Positions 12,101 to 22,348 of a stretch of 64,000 bases of DNA are shown piece by piece. The position numbers and the translations under genes are program-made. Within the stretch, counting starts at the first letter, position 1. Every line of letters starts with the position of its first letter. This DNA is from Agapanthus africanus (Eukaryota; Streptophyta; Magnoliopsida; Asparagales; Amaryllidaceae). The stretch is taken from contig JASDDO010000016.1 in NCBI GenBank assembly GCA_030015575.1, positions 65,841,396-65,905,395 of the forward strand. The letters run 5' to 3'. The notes beneath the pieces were generated by a model. The model saw only the letters and a list, made by a program, of their open reading frames with translations, made no database searches and had not been told where the DNA came from.

Positions 12101-13038
12101 TAAAGCTCTTCTTGTCACAGAAATTCTCTATGAAAGACTTGGGAGATGCATCATACATTCTGCGCATTAAGATCTATCGTGATAGATCTAATAGAACATT
12201 GGGACTTTCACAGTCCAGGTATATAGACACTATACTAAAGAGATTTAGTATGGAAGATTCCAAGCGCGGCAATATGCCCGCTTTTCACGGAATCACCCTC
12301 TCCAAAGAGATGTCTCCAAAGACTGATGAAGAGAGGGCTCGCATGGGCATTATACCCTACGCTTCGACGGTAGGATCAATAATATATGCGATGTTATGTA
12401 CCACACCGGATGTAGCTTATGCACTTAGTGTGGTAAGCAAGTATCAGTCTGACCCAGGTGAGAAACATTGGATAGCGGTGAAGAACATTCTCAAGTACCT
12501 AAGAAGGACTAAGGAGATGTTCTTGATTTATGGTAATGGGGACCTCCAGGTAGAGGCTTTTACCGACTCCATCTTCCAAAGTGACAAGGATGATTCTAAA
12601 TCCATTTCGGGTATTGTGTTTACCCTCAATGGAGGGGCGGTATGCAGGAAGAGTTCCAAACAAGATACCGTCGCAGACTCAACTATGGAGGCTGAGTATA
12701 TAGCTGCTAGTGAAGCCGCAAAAGAGGCTGTCTGGATGAGGAAGTTCATTTCTGAACTTCAGGTGGTTCCGTCCATTGCCAATCCAATACCTTTGTATTG
12801 CGATAACAATGGCGCTGTAGCTTTAGCGAAGGAACCAAGGTCCCATCAGAAATCCAGGCATATCTTAAGGCGGTTTCACCTGATCAGGGAGATCGTGGAT
12901 CGTCGGGAGATCGAGATACGGAGAGTGGACACAAAAGACAACACGGCAGATCCATTCAACAAGGCCATTCCTCAAGTACAGTTCGAGAGGCTATTTAAGA
13001 TGTTGGGCATGCGGTACGCCAGCAACTGGATCTGGTAG
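9110..13038 (+). pseudogene. A copy 2: Angela Gag-Pol coding region (broken)
   Basis: The better preserved of the two copies, with about two breaks. Parts in order: Gag from the ATG at 9110, with CCHC zinc knuckle at 9857-9898 preceded by a Lys-rich basic stretch; aspartic protease with active-site DTG at 10001-10009; integrase HHCC finger at 10404-10510, then a DDE core starting with the Asp at 10589; integrase C-terminal and linker region; RT with YVDD at 12049-12060; RNase H with MEAEY near 12690 and a LYCDN motif near 12795. The domain order identifies Ty1/copia. Wording of the RT (MLKSIRIMLAIAA, EIWQMDVK) and RNase H matches the Angela/BARE-1 lineage as I know it. The stop is about 50 bases before the LTR. 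Confidence 0.92.
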
Positions 13039-13079
13039 AGACAGTGGGTACTCATTGCACCAATTATAGGCCTTAGTGC

Positions 13080-13090
13080 AAGTGGGAGAT
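13080..13090 (+). promoter_or_regulatory. A copy 2 polypurine tract
   Basis: AAGTGGGAGAT immediately before the last LTR of the array, the same word as at 5115-5125. Confidence 0.85.
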
Positions 13091-15017
13091 TGTTGGATAT
13101 ATATGCCCTAGAGGCCTACATTGTATAGGATGCTTGGGATATGTATGTACATGACAGTCGTGCTTGATATGATAGTACGCTATTTGGTTTGACTTTGTCT
13201 TAACGTATGATATATTTTACTTGGTATTTATATATATATGTTGATAAAGCCCATAGGGTGTTTGTCTGACTACCGGCGTTGTGATGGCAGTCATACTAGT
13301 GGGAGCTGGATAGTCAATAGGCACACCCTTAGATGTCCCTGGTCCCAGGAGTATCGAGATTGGGCATCGATACTCCGGAGTAGACTAGTGTATACATATC
13401 TAGACCCTGACGAGGGGCGATGGATTGGTCCCGCAACCATTGGTGGTATTCACCTAAGATTGTACACAGATGCTCACTGGGTGTGAGTACACCGGACTGG
13501 ACTCGCCGAGAACTGACTGGATGGTATTATACCTTACGTCAGATAGCAGTTCTCAGGTGACATGTGTGCAGATAGTCCGTTGACTTAAGGTCATCATTTG
13601 CCTCGTGTGAGTTCCCACTGTGCTTTGATTATTACCCTACCACGGCTCAAAGGAGTCGTGCAAACATGTTTTAGTTGGGCACAGTCCCGAGCCACGTGGA
13701 GGCAGTGAACGACTGTTAGGGATTCGTCTCTCCCGGTATAGGGAGTTGATATCGCACTGTGGTCGGTTGGTCATTACCATAAGTCCCTGGCCAGGGCTGA
13801 TTGAGAATTACTGATGGACTGATCAGTAGATTCTCGGGAGGTCTTGAGCTATACCGACACGACTTGTACGGTTATTAGGGGTCTGACGTCCACCACTTCC
13901 GTAGACCATACATGCGATATTCTTAGACGAACAGACCGGACTGCGCGGATATTGTCACGGACAGGCTCAGTAGGATTTCAGATGGGTTACCTCATCGGCT
14001 TTCTTATCGACAACTACCTGGGGACCGTTACGTACAGCTAGTGCCGCTTGCGGTCTGTGGTTAAACCCACTGCCAGCGTAGTAGTTGAGTCTTTAGAGTC
14101 CCACACAGAGATTTCCCAAACCCAGACGAAAAGATATAGAGGTCGTATGGTTTTACGACAAAGGTTCGGACGCATACGTGTTTGAACGCACGTACGACAT
14201 TCGGACAGTTTTTACTAGCCGGCTTTGGTTTAAGCCAGATTCTAGTATCAGGTTATAGGATTTGTACAGTCTAAAGTTTTTCCGTATTTTCACGGATGGG
14301 AGGGGCGTTCTCGTAATTTTCCGAGAAGCTTCTAGAAGGTGATGACTTGGAGGGAGAGGTGGCATTATCATTTAATGAATTAGTGACTCATTTTGAGTGA
14401 TTCATCATATCATTAATGCATCATTAAATGCTTAATGACTCACATGATGAATCACCCACTTGCATTATTGAAACATGATGAATAATCTCATATTATTCAT
14501 TTTCTTTTAATTCATTATGTTTCATATATCTAGTGAGAAGCTTTTTCATTATCATTATTATTATCATTATCATCTTCTCACTCTCTCTCTTCAAGTTCTC
14601 TCTCCTTCACCAAACCCTAATCCTACCCTCATGAGTTGAGAACAAGGATTAGGAAATACTAATTACTCCATAACCTATCTCCACATCACCTTAGCTACTC
14701 TATTTAGCAACTAGAGAAACTAAGTAACCTCAAGTTTAAAGGTTATAGCTTGGATTAGGGTTCTCGGGTGGATCGTCTATCACGGAAGAAAGCCGAAGAG
14801 GACGTGGAGATCCAAAGAGGCCGTAGATAACATTAAGACGAAAGACTAGAACCGTTTGGTATAATCTCTTAACATAGTAGTTTAGAACTCTATAGCTTTT
14901 GTTAAAACTTGTTTAGCAAACGATTCATACGGTTATTCGATGTTTAACCATAGAACAAGATTGTTATTCATATTTTCGCCTCCCCATAAGTATTGGGGTG
15001 TTGAACATCGACTTACA
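13091..15017 (+). repeat. A right-hand LTR
   Basis: 1927 bases, collinear with 5126-7052. It carries the same 10-bp hairpin (13348-13357 with 13367-13376) and the TGACTCA-bearing inverted repeat near 14400. It ends ACTTACA at 15017; the next bases (atact) would be the right target duplication, but the left one is outside the window. The end abuts an AC-microsatellite inside gypsy LTR D1. Confidence 0.9.
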
Positions 15018-15038
15018 ATACTATCCCCATCATCCGTG

Positions 15039-15075
15039 TACACACACACACACACACACATATATATACATACTC

Positions 15076-15129
<54 letters not shown>
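15039..15129. repeat. AC/TA microsatellites
   Basis: Compound (AC)n, (TACA)n and (TA)n tracts starting about 22 bases after the end of A. Frames through them give only His-Thr and Tyr-Ile repeats, not genes. Confidence 0.95.
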
Positions 15130-15306
15130 CCCCATATACGCACAAGAAAACCAAATGCATGCGTGTGCGTGCGTGTGTGCCAATCTTTACTCTAGGGTTC
15201 CGCGACTAAGAAACTAGACCTAAGCATTAACATCCAAGTACGCTAACACTAACCCAAAGTGACCTAAAGTATTTCTTGCTAAATAGTAATGTCTCACAAT
15301 ACGCAA

Positions 15307-15308
<2 letters not shown>

Positions 15309-15358
<50 letters not shown>
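15309..15358. repeat. (AC)25 microsatellite
   Basis: An uninterrupted run of about 25 AC units inside gypsy LTR D1. Confidence 0.95.
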
Positions 15359-15360
<2 letters not shown>

Positions 15361-16501
15361 TCATAGACTACACTACGAAACGGCGGGGGTGCTATACGCC
15401 ATCCACCCGACTTTCCCCATAGATATATATCTACTCACCTTGATTCTTGCTTGTCGAAATCGATGTCGCCACGTTCATCTATGTTGTTCAAAGTCCACTT
15501 GAAGGTACCTACATATATACAGACATAGCATCATAAACAGAAATCACGCACGAAAACCAAAACAGTACACGAATCGCACATAGGATAAAACCTATGGTCT
15601 ACGCATGCAAGAAGAACCAATACCCCTCGACATCGACGTACAAACGCCAATCGATCGAGACAACACAAAAATACCCAAGTTCAAGTTATAGAATTCGCAA
15701 AACCGTAATAAAAAACGATGTAAAACACTCCCATATTTTACCCTAGGTTGAATTGGCCAATTTTTCATATGGGGTAGGTCTAATTATCAAAAAAGTGAGC
15801 TACAGAACAAGTTTCAGACCCTAACTCAAAAATTGGGCCGCAAATTGCGGCCAAATCGAATAAAACGACGGCTAAAATATAAAGGCTTGGGCTTGGGTTT
15901 CTAGGGTAGCTTCCTAGTGGTCTGCACATCTCACTATATCTGCAAAATATTTTTCAGAGTCTCCGGGTCATAGAAGATCTCTAGAAGTCATCACAATTCC
16001 CACAAAAACCCGATATCGACAATTCTAAAGTTCAAGTCTTGGGGTTTAGTCTCTGGTTTAGCCCATAATATTAACTCTACGGGGTTTGTGGACACTAATA
16101 CATCTTAATTTCACCTTATCAACTCTTAAAATCACCTAAACCTCAACTTGGAATTTTCAAAGCTCACAAAACCTTACTAAATCGATTCTAAACTTAAATA
16201 GAGGCTAAAATAAATGGATTACTATTCTAATGGTGAAAGAATTAACTCATTTGACAACTCAAGAATTTTCTTGAGTTTCTCCTGGTGCTCAAAATCCAAA
16301 CTTTCTTGGTCTCCCATACTTATAGTGAGCTTGCGTACATTTTTAATGAAGGGAAAGAGGTGTTTTGATGTGGGATTGAGGTTGTGGTGAGGAGGTAGAG
16401 GAGGTGGAGGGAAGAAGGCATCCATGGAGAGAAAAGAAGAAGGAAATGATGAAGGTGATGAAGTGAACACAAAATGAGGCTTGGTCAATTGACCCCTCAC
16501 C

Positions 16502-16526
16502 CTTTCTCTCTCTCTCTCTCTCTCTC
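16502..16526. repeat. (CT)n microsatellite in D1 LTR
   Basis: A CT run next to catgcccata. The same CT-run plus ATG-CCC block occurs in D2 (near 52420) and in the E LTRs (near 33430 and 41390), so it is a family landmark. Confidence 0.85.
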
Positions 16527-16986
16527 ATGCCCATACCTCTATGCCATGCCCCATTCTTTATTCTTCTCTCTTTTCTTTTCTTTTCTATTCTTTATCTTTT
16601 TACAAAAACATAAAACAAAACCACATATATGTTAAAATTGTGGAGTTTAAGCCATGGTTCATTTCAACAAAAGTAACAAGTGTATGAAACATGCTATGTT
16701 GCATGACATGCACATAAACACGATTAGTACATGATTATCAAATATTTATCAAGTTTAGAATAATTTGTAAATAATTAATTTATATAATAATTCATAAAAT
16801 TTCAAAATCTCCTAATTCCATTAAAAATCAACATTCAAGTTAATTTTCCAATATTTTCCAATTTATCGGTATTTAATTATACCATCACATTAAAACTAAT
16901 CTCCATACACTAAAATATTCATAAAATTTATTTTTTTAATTATTTAATTTCCCAAAAATAATATTTTATTTTTCTGAAATGTTGCA

Positions 16987-17000
16987 GCCTTCCGCCCTTA
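16987..17000 (-). promoter_or_regulatory. D polypurine tract (minus strand)
   Basis: Read on the minus strand this is TAAGGGCGGAAGGC, just before the LTR start TGCAACATTTC. The counterpart in E is at 33797-33807. A degenerate PPT at the right of D1 makes D1 a 3' LTR of a minus-strand element. Confidence 0.6.
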
Positions 17001-18904
17001 AATAAATTCGGTCCTCGAATTTAAATTTAAAGCTCTCAAATACTAAAACATTTCAGTAAAATGATCAAGTCGTCGAGGCTCCGACATCATAAACACATAA
17101 AACACATCGTAGCACAATGTATGCGCATGAAAAACGAGTATATAACTCAAAATCAAAACTCCGTCAAGCATCCTGCAATCATTGGAGTCATGGTGAAGAT
17201 ACCAATGTCAGAGTCCAATACAAAAACCAACATTATATACTCAAAACTATAACATGTACACATCGTTGTAAATTCGTCAAACATCTGAATGAAATGTATG
17301 CCAAACCTTTTCAAACCACTGTGCAATGCGCGTATCACGGCACAAGTAGCGGGTGTTTATTATAAAAAAATAACTATATAACTATATATATATATATATC
17401 CTTTGTTTAACATAAACGTACCGCCGTTTTTGAAAATAATTTTAGAAGGGCTTTCTTTATAAAATGTTTCGTGTCATCTTAGACACATAGGAAAAATATT
17501 GAGATAGCCCCTCTTTGGAAATCCCTTCGGTAACTATCGATGCATGCAAAACCACCTAGGTACTGTTCCCAGGACAGTCCTGCTCAGCTACTAGACCAAA
17601 TAGTAAATATCATAATACCTCCTGCTCCAAAAGAAATCAATCCCAAAAGGTGTATAAGAATGCCACGTGCATCTGGTGTGGACGGAAATCGAAATCCATG
17701 AATGTTCCATACATGTGCATAGAAACAAAATCTAAGTGCAACGGGTGTGCACGAAAACACCTGTCAAGGGCAACGAATGTGCCTGACAACAAAATCAGGT
17801 GCATCTGATATGCATGAAGAATCCCGATTTGGTGCATCTGGTGTGCATCAAAATCGCATCATGCGCGCCAAGTATGCGCAAAAATCCAACTCAAATGCAC
17901 AAGGTGCACGAAAACAAATATCGAATACCACAATCGAAATCGACGGTATACAACAAACCTCAATCCAAATCAGGTATACCGTAGTATATAATCTCATAAC
18001 CACGTGCATTAGCGTGCACAAAATCGAATCAAAATACTGAAGTGCATGAAAACTATACCGAAGGCACAAGTCAAATCATATACATACCATAGGCATGAAA
18101 TCAAAATCAATATCTCGAATGATATCATATCGAAACTGAGTGCAACTGTGGTGCACGAAAACTCAATCATGCAAATAAATCGTCCATAATACCGAAATCC
18201 AAAATAACGGACACGTGATATTCAAATCACCAAGTCGCAAATTGTAAGCACTGTCGTCGATATATCTTTCCTTCAAAATCGAGAAGGTGTCGGTGCATCC
18301 AAAGCTAGCAGAGCAAGATATCTACTTGCCTCCTTTTCAGGGTCTGGCTCCTTGTGCCCTTTGGCTCTCGTCTCTCACTGCGAATTTCCCATTACATAAC
18401 TCCTCGGCTCAATGACCCAATATGGAAATGATGATGGAAACAGTTCTGGTCTGGCACATCCTCTAAAGATCTCTGGCCAACTGTCATGGTCACTCATAGC
18501 ATGTCTCGTCGATGCTGCCGAACTCTGGCCTACTGGGTGTGCGTAATACGATCGATCCTGGGTCCAGGTCTTCTCTTTTAGTATTTCCAGAAAGATGCTG
18601 TCGGGGTCTTTTCCAAATCTCGTTTCTGCCAAACTTCCCGGAATTTATCACCCTTTACAAAATCTATTTCTTACTCCGGAACGGCTGCAAACTTATCACG
18701 ACTCCTTCTGGAAGATATATCCATATTTAACGCCTCTCCATGCGTATCACATCTCTGATGTCAACGGAGTGGAATGTCATCTCGTTATGTCTCGTACGAA
18801 CCTCATACTCTACTTTTCACTAATGTCGACTGATTCGGACTCGTATCTTCATAGCTGTATGTACTGCGCTACAATGGCTATACTCATATCTAGAGTCTCC
18901 CAAG
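17001..18904 (-). mobile_element. D internal remnant, noncoding
   Basis: This should be the 3' end of D's internal region, between pol and PPT. I see no frame with recognisable gag or pol similarity. It holds a decayed minisatellite (17660-18180, listed separately) and a (TA)n run near 17385-17400. From about 18240 to 18900 the sequence is GC-richer and unrecognised. Assignment to D rests on position next to the PPT only. Confidence 0.4.
17660..18180. repeat. Decayed minisatellite, unit about 30-34 bases
   Basis: A word of the form gtgcat..ggtgtgcacgaaaa..atc recurs at 17669, 17735, 17801, 17834, 17865, 17896, 18003 and 18145 (approximate starts) with strong divergence between units. It lies a few hundred bases internal to the D PPT, where tandem repeats of 3' untranslated regions of large plant gypsy elements are known to occur. 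Confidence 0.6.
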
Positions 18905-19260
18905 TAACTTATCCCATCACATGATATCCGGACGACGTCGAACTTTTCGATCGATTCGTCAAAGTCTCACAATCCCCCAAGAGCTCAACTCTTGAGTACA
19001 GTTTAATAATATTTAGTACATGCCACAGTACTTATGGACCAGCCATAGAAGGGCAAACCCAAGCCTCATTAATGGCACCGCGGAACTGCCGCAAACCCTA
19101 AGGTTCAAAGGCGTTCCCATGGTCATTATATTGAGTTTGGGTTTCATTCTTCTAGAGGGTCCACAGAATTACTTGCATGTTTTTCCGAATACCTTAAACT
19201 TGGAAAAATAGGTTTCTAACATTTAATCGTTTTCTATTGACTCTCAACGTACCTGCGTAA
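18905..19260 (-). mobile_element. Angela-type leader fragment (minus strand)
   Basis: Aligns by eye with the leader just downstream of the PBS in B (about 22840-23110, plus) and in C (about 46330-46680, minus): shared blocks include ggaccctctagaag, accttagggttt, the GC word at 19074-19092 and ctcaagagttgagct. It lies where C's own leader cannot be, since that is at 44341-46730. It is therefore either a second minus-strand copia copy fused to C, or a rearranged piece of C. Confidence 0.6.
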
Positions 19261-19350
19261 AGTCCTCCCAAGCTCGAATCAATCAATATGATGACCTCGC
19301 ATCGGGGTATGCAAACGAATCGCATGTCCTAGTCATTCATCCTTGGGTGA

Positions 19351-20269
19351 CTAGCGATCTTCTATCATATCTATAAGTACAACTCGTGCTGCATTAGCTT
19401 CGAACATCTGGGGCGATATCTCGTTATTCGCAGCAACATTTGGCTCATTCGTCTGCACGCTAAACTCTTTGAATAAAATATCAAAACAGATGTTCCAACT
19501 CCGCGATGCCTGCTTTAACCCGTAGATGGATTTAAGCAGCTTGCACACCTTTCCGCTGCTCCCACTGTCTACGAAGCCCTCTGGGTGAGTCATGTACACA
19601 CATTCCTCTAAATCACCATTTAGAAAGACGGTCTTAACATCCATTTTCCAGATTTCGTAGTCATGGTATGCAGCAATGGCAAGTAAGATCCAGATGGACT
19701 TAAGCATAGCCACTGGAGAAAAGGTTTCGTCATAATCCACACCTGGTCGTTGACGAAAACCCTCTGCAACAAGTCTAGATTTGAAAGTCTCAACTTTTTA
19801 ATTTACACCAAGTTTCTTCTTAAAGATCCATTTGCTCCCAATGGGTTTTACCCTTTCAGGAGCAACTTCCAAAGCCCATACTTTGTTGCTGTACATGGAT
19901 TCGATCTCAGATCGCATTACATCCAGCCATATCACAGAGTCCCCGCTCGTGATGGCTTGCTCGAAGCTAGTCGGGTCATCATCTTCCATGATGCAATCCA
20001 CTCTCCTACCATCTATGAGAAAACCGTAGTATCTCTCCGGTGGATGAGGAACCCTACTAGATCGGCGGAGAGGCTGAGGTTCGTTGGGAGCTATCGAATC
20101 CTCTGGTTCCACTAAATTGTCAATTGAAGCCCGTGCTGCTGGAACTTCTTCCAGTTCTACCTCATTGCCACTTATTTGTTTCATAAAAAAACCCTTTTCT
20201 AAGAATGTGGCATGTCGAGAAACAAACACTTTTTGTTCCTCGGAATGTTAGAAGATATACCCTCGCGAA
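19351..20269 (-). pseudogene. C left part: integrase C-terminus and RT fragment (broken)
   Basis: On the minus strand, from 20269 leftward, come the copia integrase/RT linker (HPPERYYGFL near 20030, GSKWIFKKK near 19830) and the beginning of RT (DYDETFSPVAMLKSI near 19720, MDVKTVFLNGDLEE near 19630, LKSIYGLKQASRSWNICF near 19510). Similarity to Angela RT stops at about 19460; the bases from there to 19260 are not recognised. It joins in sense with the C half at 42936 across the B insertion. A fossil with several breaks. Confidence 0.85.
20265..20269. repeat. B target site duplication, left
   Basis: gcgaa directly before TGTTGGATAT of the B 5' LTR; the same five bases follow the B 3' LTR at 42936-42940. 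Confidence 0.95.
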
Positions 20270-20320
20270 TGTTGGATATATGTATGCCCTAGAGGCCATT
20301 ATATGATAGCGGATGTATGC

Positions 20321-20363
<43 letters not shown>

Positions 20364-22334
20364 GTGTACATTCTTACTCGACATGATAGTATGCTATCTG
20401 GTTCTTCTTTATCTGACATGTTGATTTGATCATGCTTTTATTCATTCACACATGTTGATAAAGCCCTGAGGATATAGACTTGACTACTGTGATTATGATA
20501 GAGATCATACTAGTGGAACATCTGTAGTTTATAAGCATATCCTGGAATGTCCCTAGTCGTAGGTGTATCGAGATGAGGCATCGATATACCAGAGTAGACT
20601 AGCGTATATGATATTAGACCCATATGATGGGCGATGGATGTTCCCACATTCAACGATGTTTGACATCGAGATCGTGTGCGGGTGCTCAGTGGTGACTGGG
20701 TACACCGGACGGACTCACTGAGAACTCCTATATGGAATTATATCTATCGTCGGATAGCAGTTCTCAGGTGACACTGGTGCAAGTTAGTCTGTAGACCCGA
20801 GATCGTCATAGAGTCTTGTGTGTTCTCCTACTGCACTTTGATTACCACCCTACCACGGCTCTACTGAGTCATGCAAACAGGTGGCCGTTGGGTACAGTCC
20901 CAGGACACACGAAGGCGATAAGCGATAGGAGGGGTTTCGTCTCTCCCGCTATTGGGAGTTGATGTCGTGCTGTGCTCGACTAGCTATATCAGTAAGTCCC
21001 TTGCAAGGGCCGTTGAGATTTACTGATAAGTATTATCAGTAGTTTCTCGATATATTATAGACCATTCATTGGCACGACATATTGAGTTATTGGGATCGAC
21101 GTTACCATCCCTAGACTCGATATGCGGCATATCTGACGAAGAGACCGGACTGTACGGCAGTGTTGCCGGTTGGCTCGATGGGAGTTGTAACAGGTTCACT
21201 TGTTTTCTTCTAATCACTCAATACCCGGGTGGCCGTTACATTTAGCTGACCGCTTGCGGCTTGTAGGTATTTGATATGATCATTACCTACTGCCGGCGTA
21301 TTGACGAGTCTTAGAGTCCCATAATAAAGTTTCCTGGCACAGGCGAAATGATTTGGTGTGCATATGCGATATGCGCGAGGAATAAATACGAATATGTGAT
21401 ATCGTATACTAATCGGGCATTTTCTATTGGTCGGATCGTATGTGATATGACCGGTTTGCAAAATCAAGTGTTGATTTTACAAATGACTTTTAGATCAATT
21501 CTTTAGTTAAACTCTTTTTCTATATTTGTATGCATACATGTATACACATGATGATGTGCATGGATACATACATACATACATACATAATATCATGGTTGTT
21601 GATACATATTTGGTGGCAATGCAAGACTTACATTGTAGAATTATCTATATATTTATCATTTTAGAAAAAGAGAAAGGATAATTCACACAAGGTTTAAGCT
21701 TATCATCTTTGACCATGCTTCAACCACCATTTAACCTTGGGTTAATTATCCTTTTGTCTTTAACCCATTTGATAAAAATCTAGATGATTCTAACCATGGT
21801 TGAAGTGAGAAAGGATTAATATAGTTTATTCTTTTCTCATTTCAATATTTTTATCCATTCTCATATCATTTTCTTTATGTGAGAAAAGCTTAGCCACCAT
21901 ATTCTTCTTCCTCTCTTGATAATTTCTTTAAGTGAGGTTGATTAAAAGAAAGAGTTTTGATTATAGAAAACAAACCACATCATCATACTACACACATCTA
22001 GCCCATTTGTGTAGGGTGTTTGCTTTACTTCATTCACATATCGGGTAAAGCAAAGAGCTTTGGGCAAAGGAGCTTCGGGTGGATCGTCGTGGACCTAGAA
22101 GATCTCAAGCCAACCTTTTTCCAACCCTCAAGTAGCCAAGGAGTCTAACGTAGCGAGCTACAAAGGTTGTACTCTCAAAAACCCTTGCTTTTTCTACTTG
22201 TGATGATCCTATTGTAATGAAACCCTAAATTTCTAGTATTGATTCTTTGTATGTTCACTTAGCACCTTAAAAAAATTGATTTTGGCACATGTGATGCTTC
22301 CAAACCCTTCATGTGATGTAAGGTAAACCTAACA
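20270..22334 (+). repeat. B 5' LTR
   Basis: 2065 bases from TGTTGGATATATG to CCTAACA. Contains a (TA)n run near 20324-20360, the conserved hairpin GGTGTATCGA/TCGATATACC (20562-20571 with 20581-20590) and a TACA repeat near 21560-21590. It shares the CCTAGAGGCC block near its start with the LTRs of A, C and I. Confidence 0.92.
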
Positions 22335-22335
22335 A

Positions 22336-22348
22336 TGGTATCAGAGCC
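22336..22348 (+). promoter_or_regulatory. B primer binding site (tRNA-Met)
   Basis: TGGTATCAGAGCC one base after the B 5' LTR, as in A. Confidence 0.92.

Larger units (their letters stand above)
1..15017 (+). mobile_element. A: Angela-type Ty1/copia tandem sharing an LTR
   Basis: Two internal regions of one copia family lie head to tail with a single LTR between them. Base 1 matches base 7963, and the match continues collinearly to the PPT (5125 versus 13090) and through the LTR (5126-7052 versus 13091-15017, both 1927 bases). The order seen is internal, LTR, internal, LTR; any first LTR is left of the window. The Gag-Pol domain order (Gag, protease, integrase, RT, RNase H), the tRNA-Met primer site and LTRs of about 1.9 kb fit the Angela/BARE-1 lineage. 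About 21 differences in the first 525 aligned LTR bases (4 percent) suggest an age of the order of 1-2 million years at a rice-like rate. Both coding regions are broken. The element lies inside a gypsy LTR (D1). Confidence 0.9.
15018..16986 (-). repeat. D1: old chromovirus-type gypsy LTR (3' LTR of a minus-strand element)
   Basis: From 15385 (gcgggggtgctatacg) rightward this resembles 49125-49811 plus 52033-52863 (D2), for example the shared block ending in ctactcaccttgat. It also has the same plan as the E LTR: a ctactcacc block, a GGCCGCAAATTGCGGCC palindrome (15836-15852), a CT-rich block with catgcc words, then a terminus followed by a C-rich tract (PPT on the minus strand) and an aaattcg..cctcgaattt block. 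The LTR end is at 16986. The left part is cut off by element A. D1 and D2 differ strongly outside the best blocks, so this is an old insertion or two related elements. Confidence 0.65.

Noticed and set aside
14940-15209. Frames rich in His-Thr near the end of A
   Set aside because: They are translations of AC microsatellites.
17660-18180. Regularly spaced repeats resembling a CRISPR array
   Set aside because: Units are diverged and contiguous with no unique spacers, in plant nuclear DNA next to a retrotransposon PPT.
18375-18904. Possible coding exon in the GC-richer stretch left of the copia leader fragment
   Set aside because: Frames on both strands are short and show no family motif or splice context I can defend.
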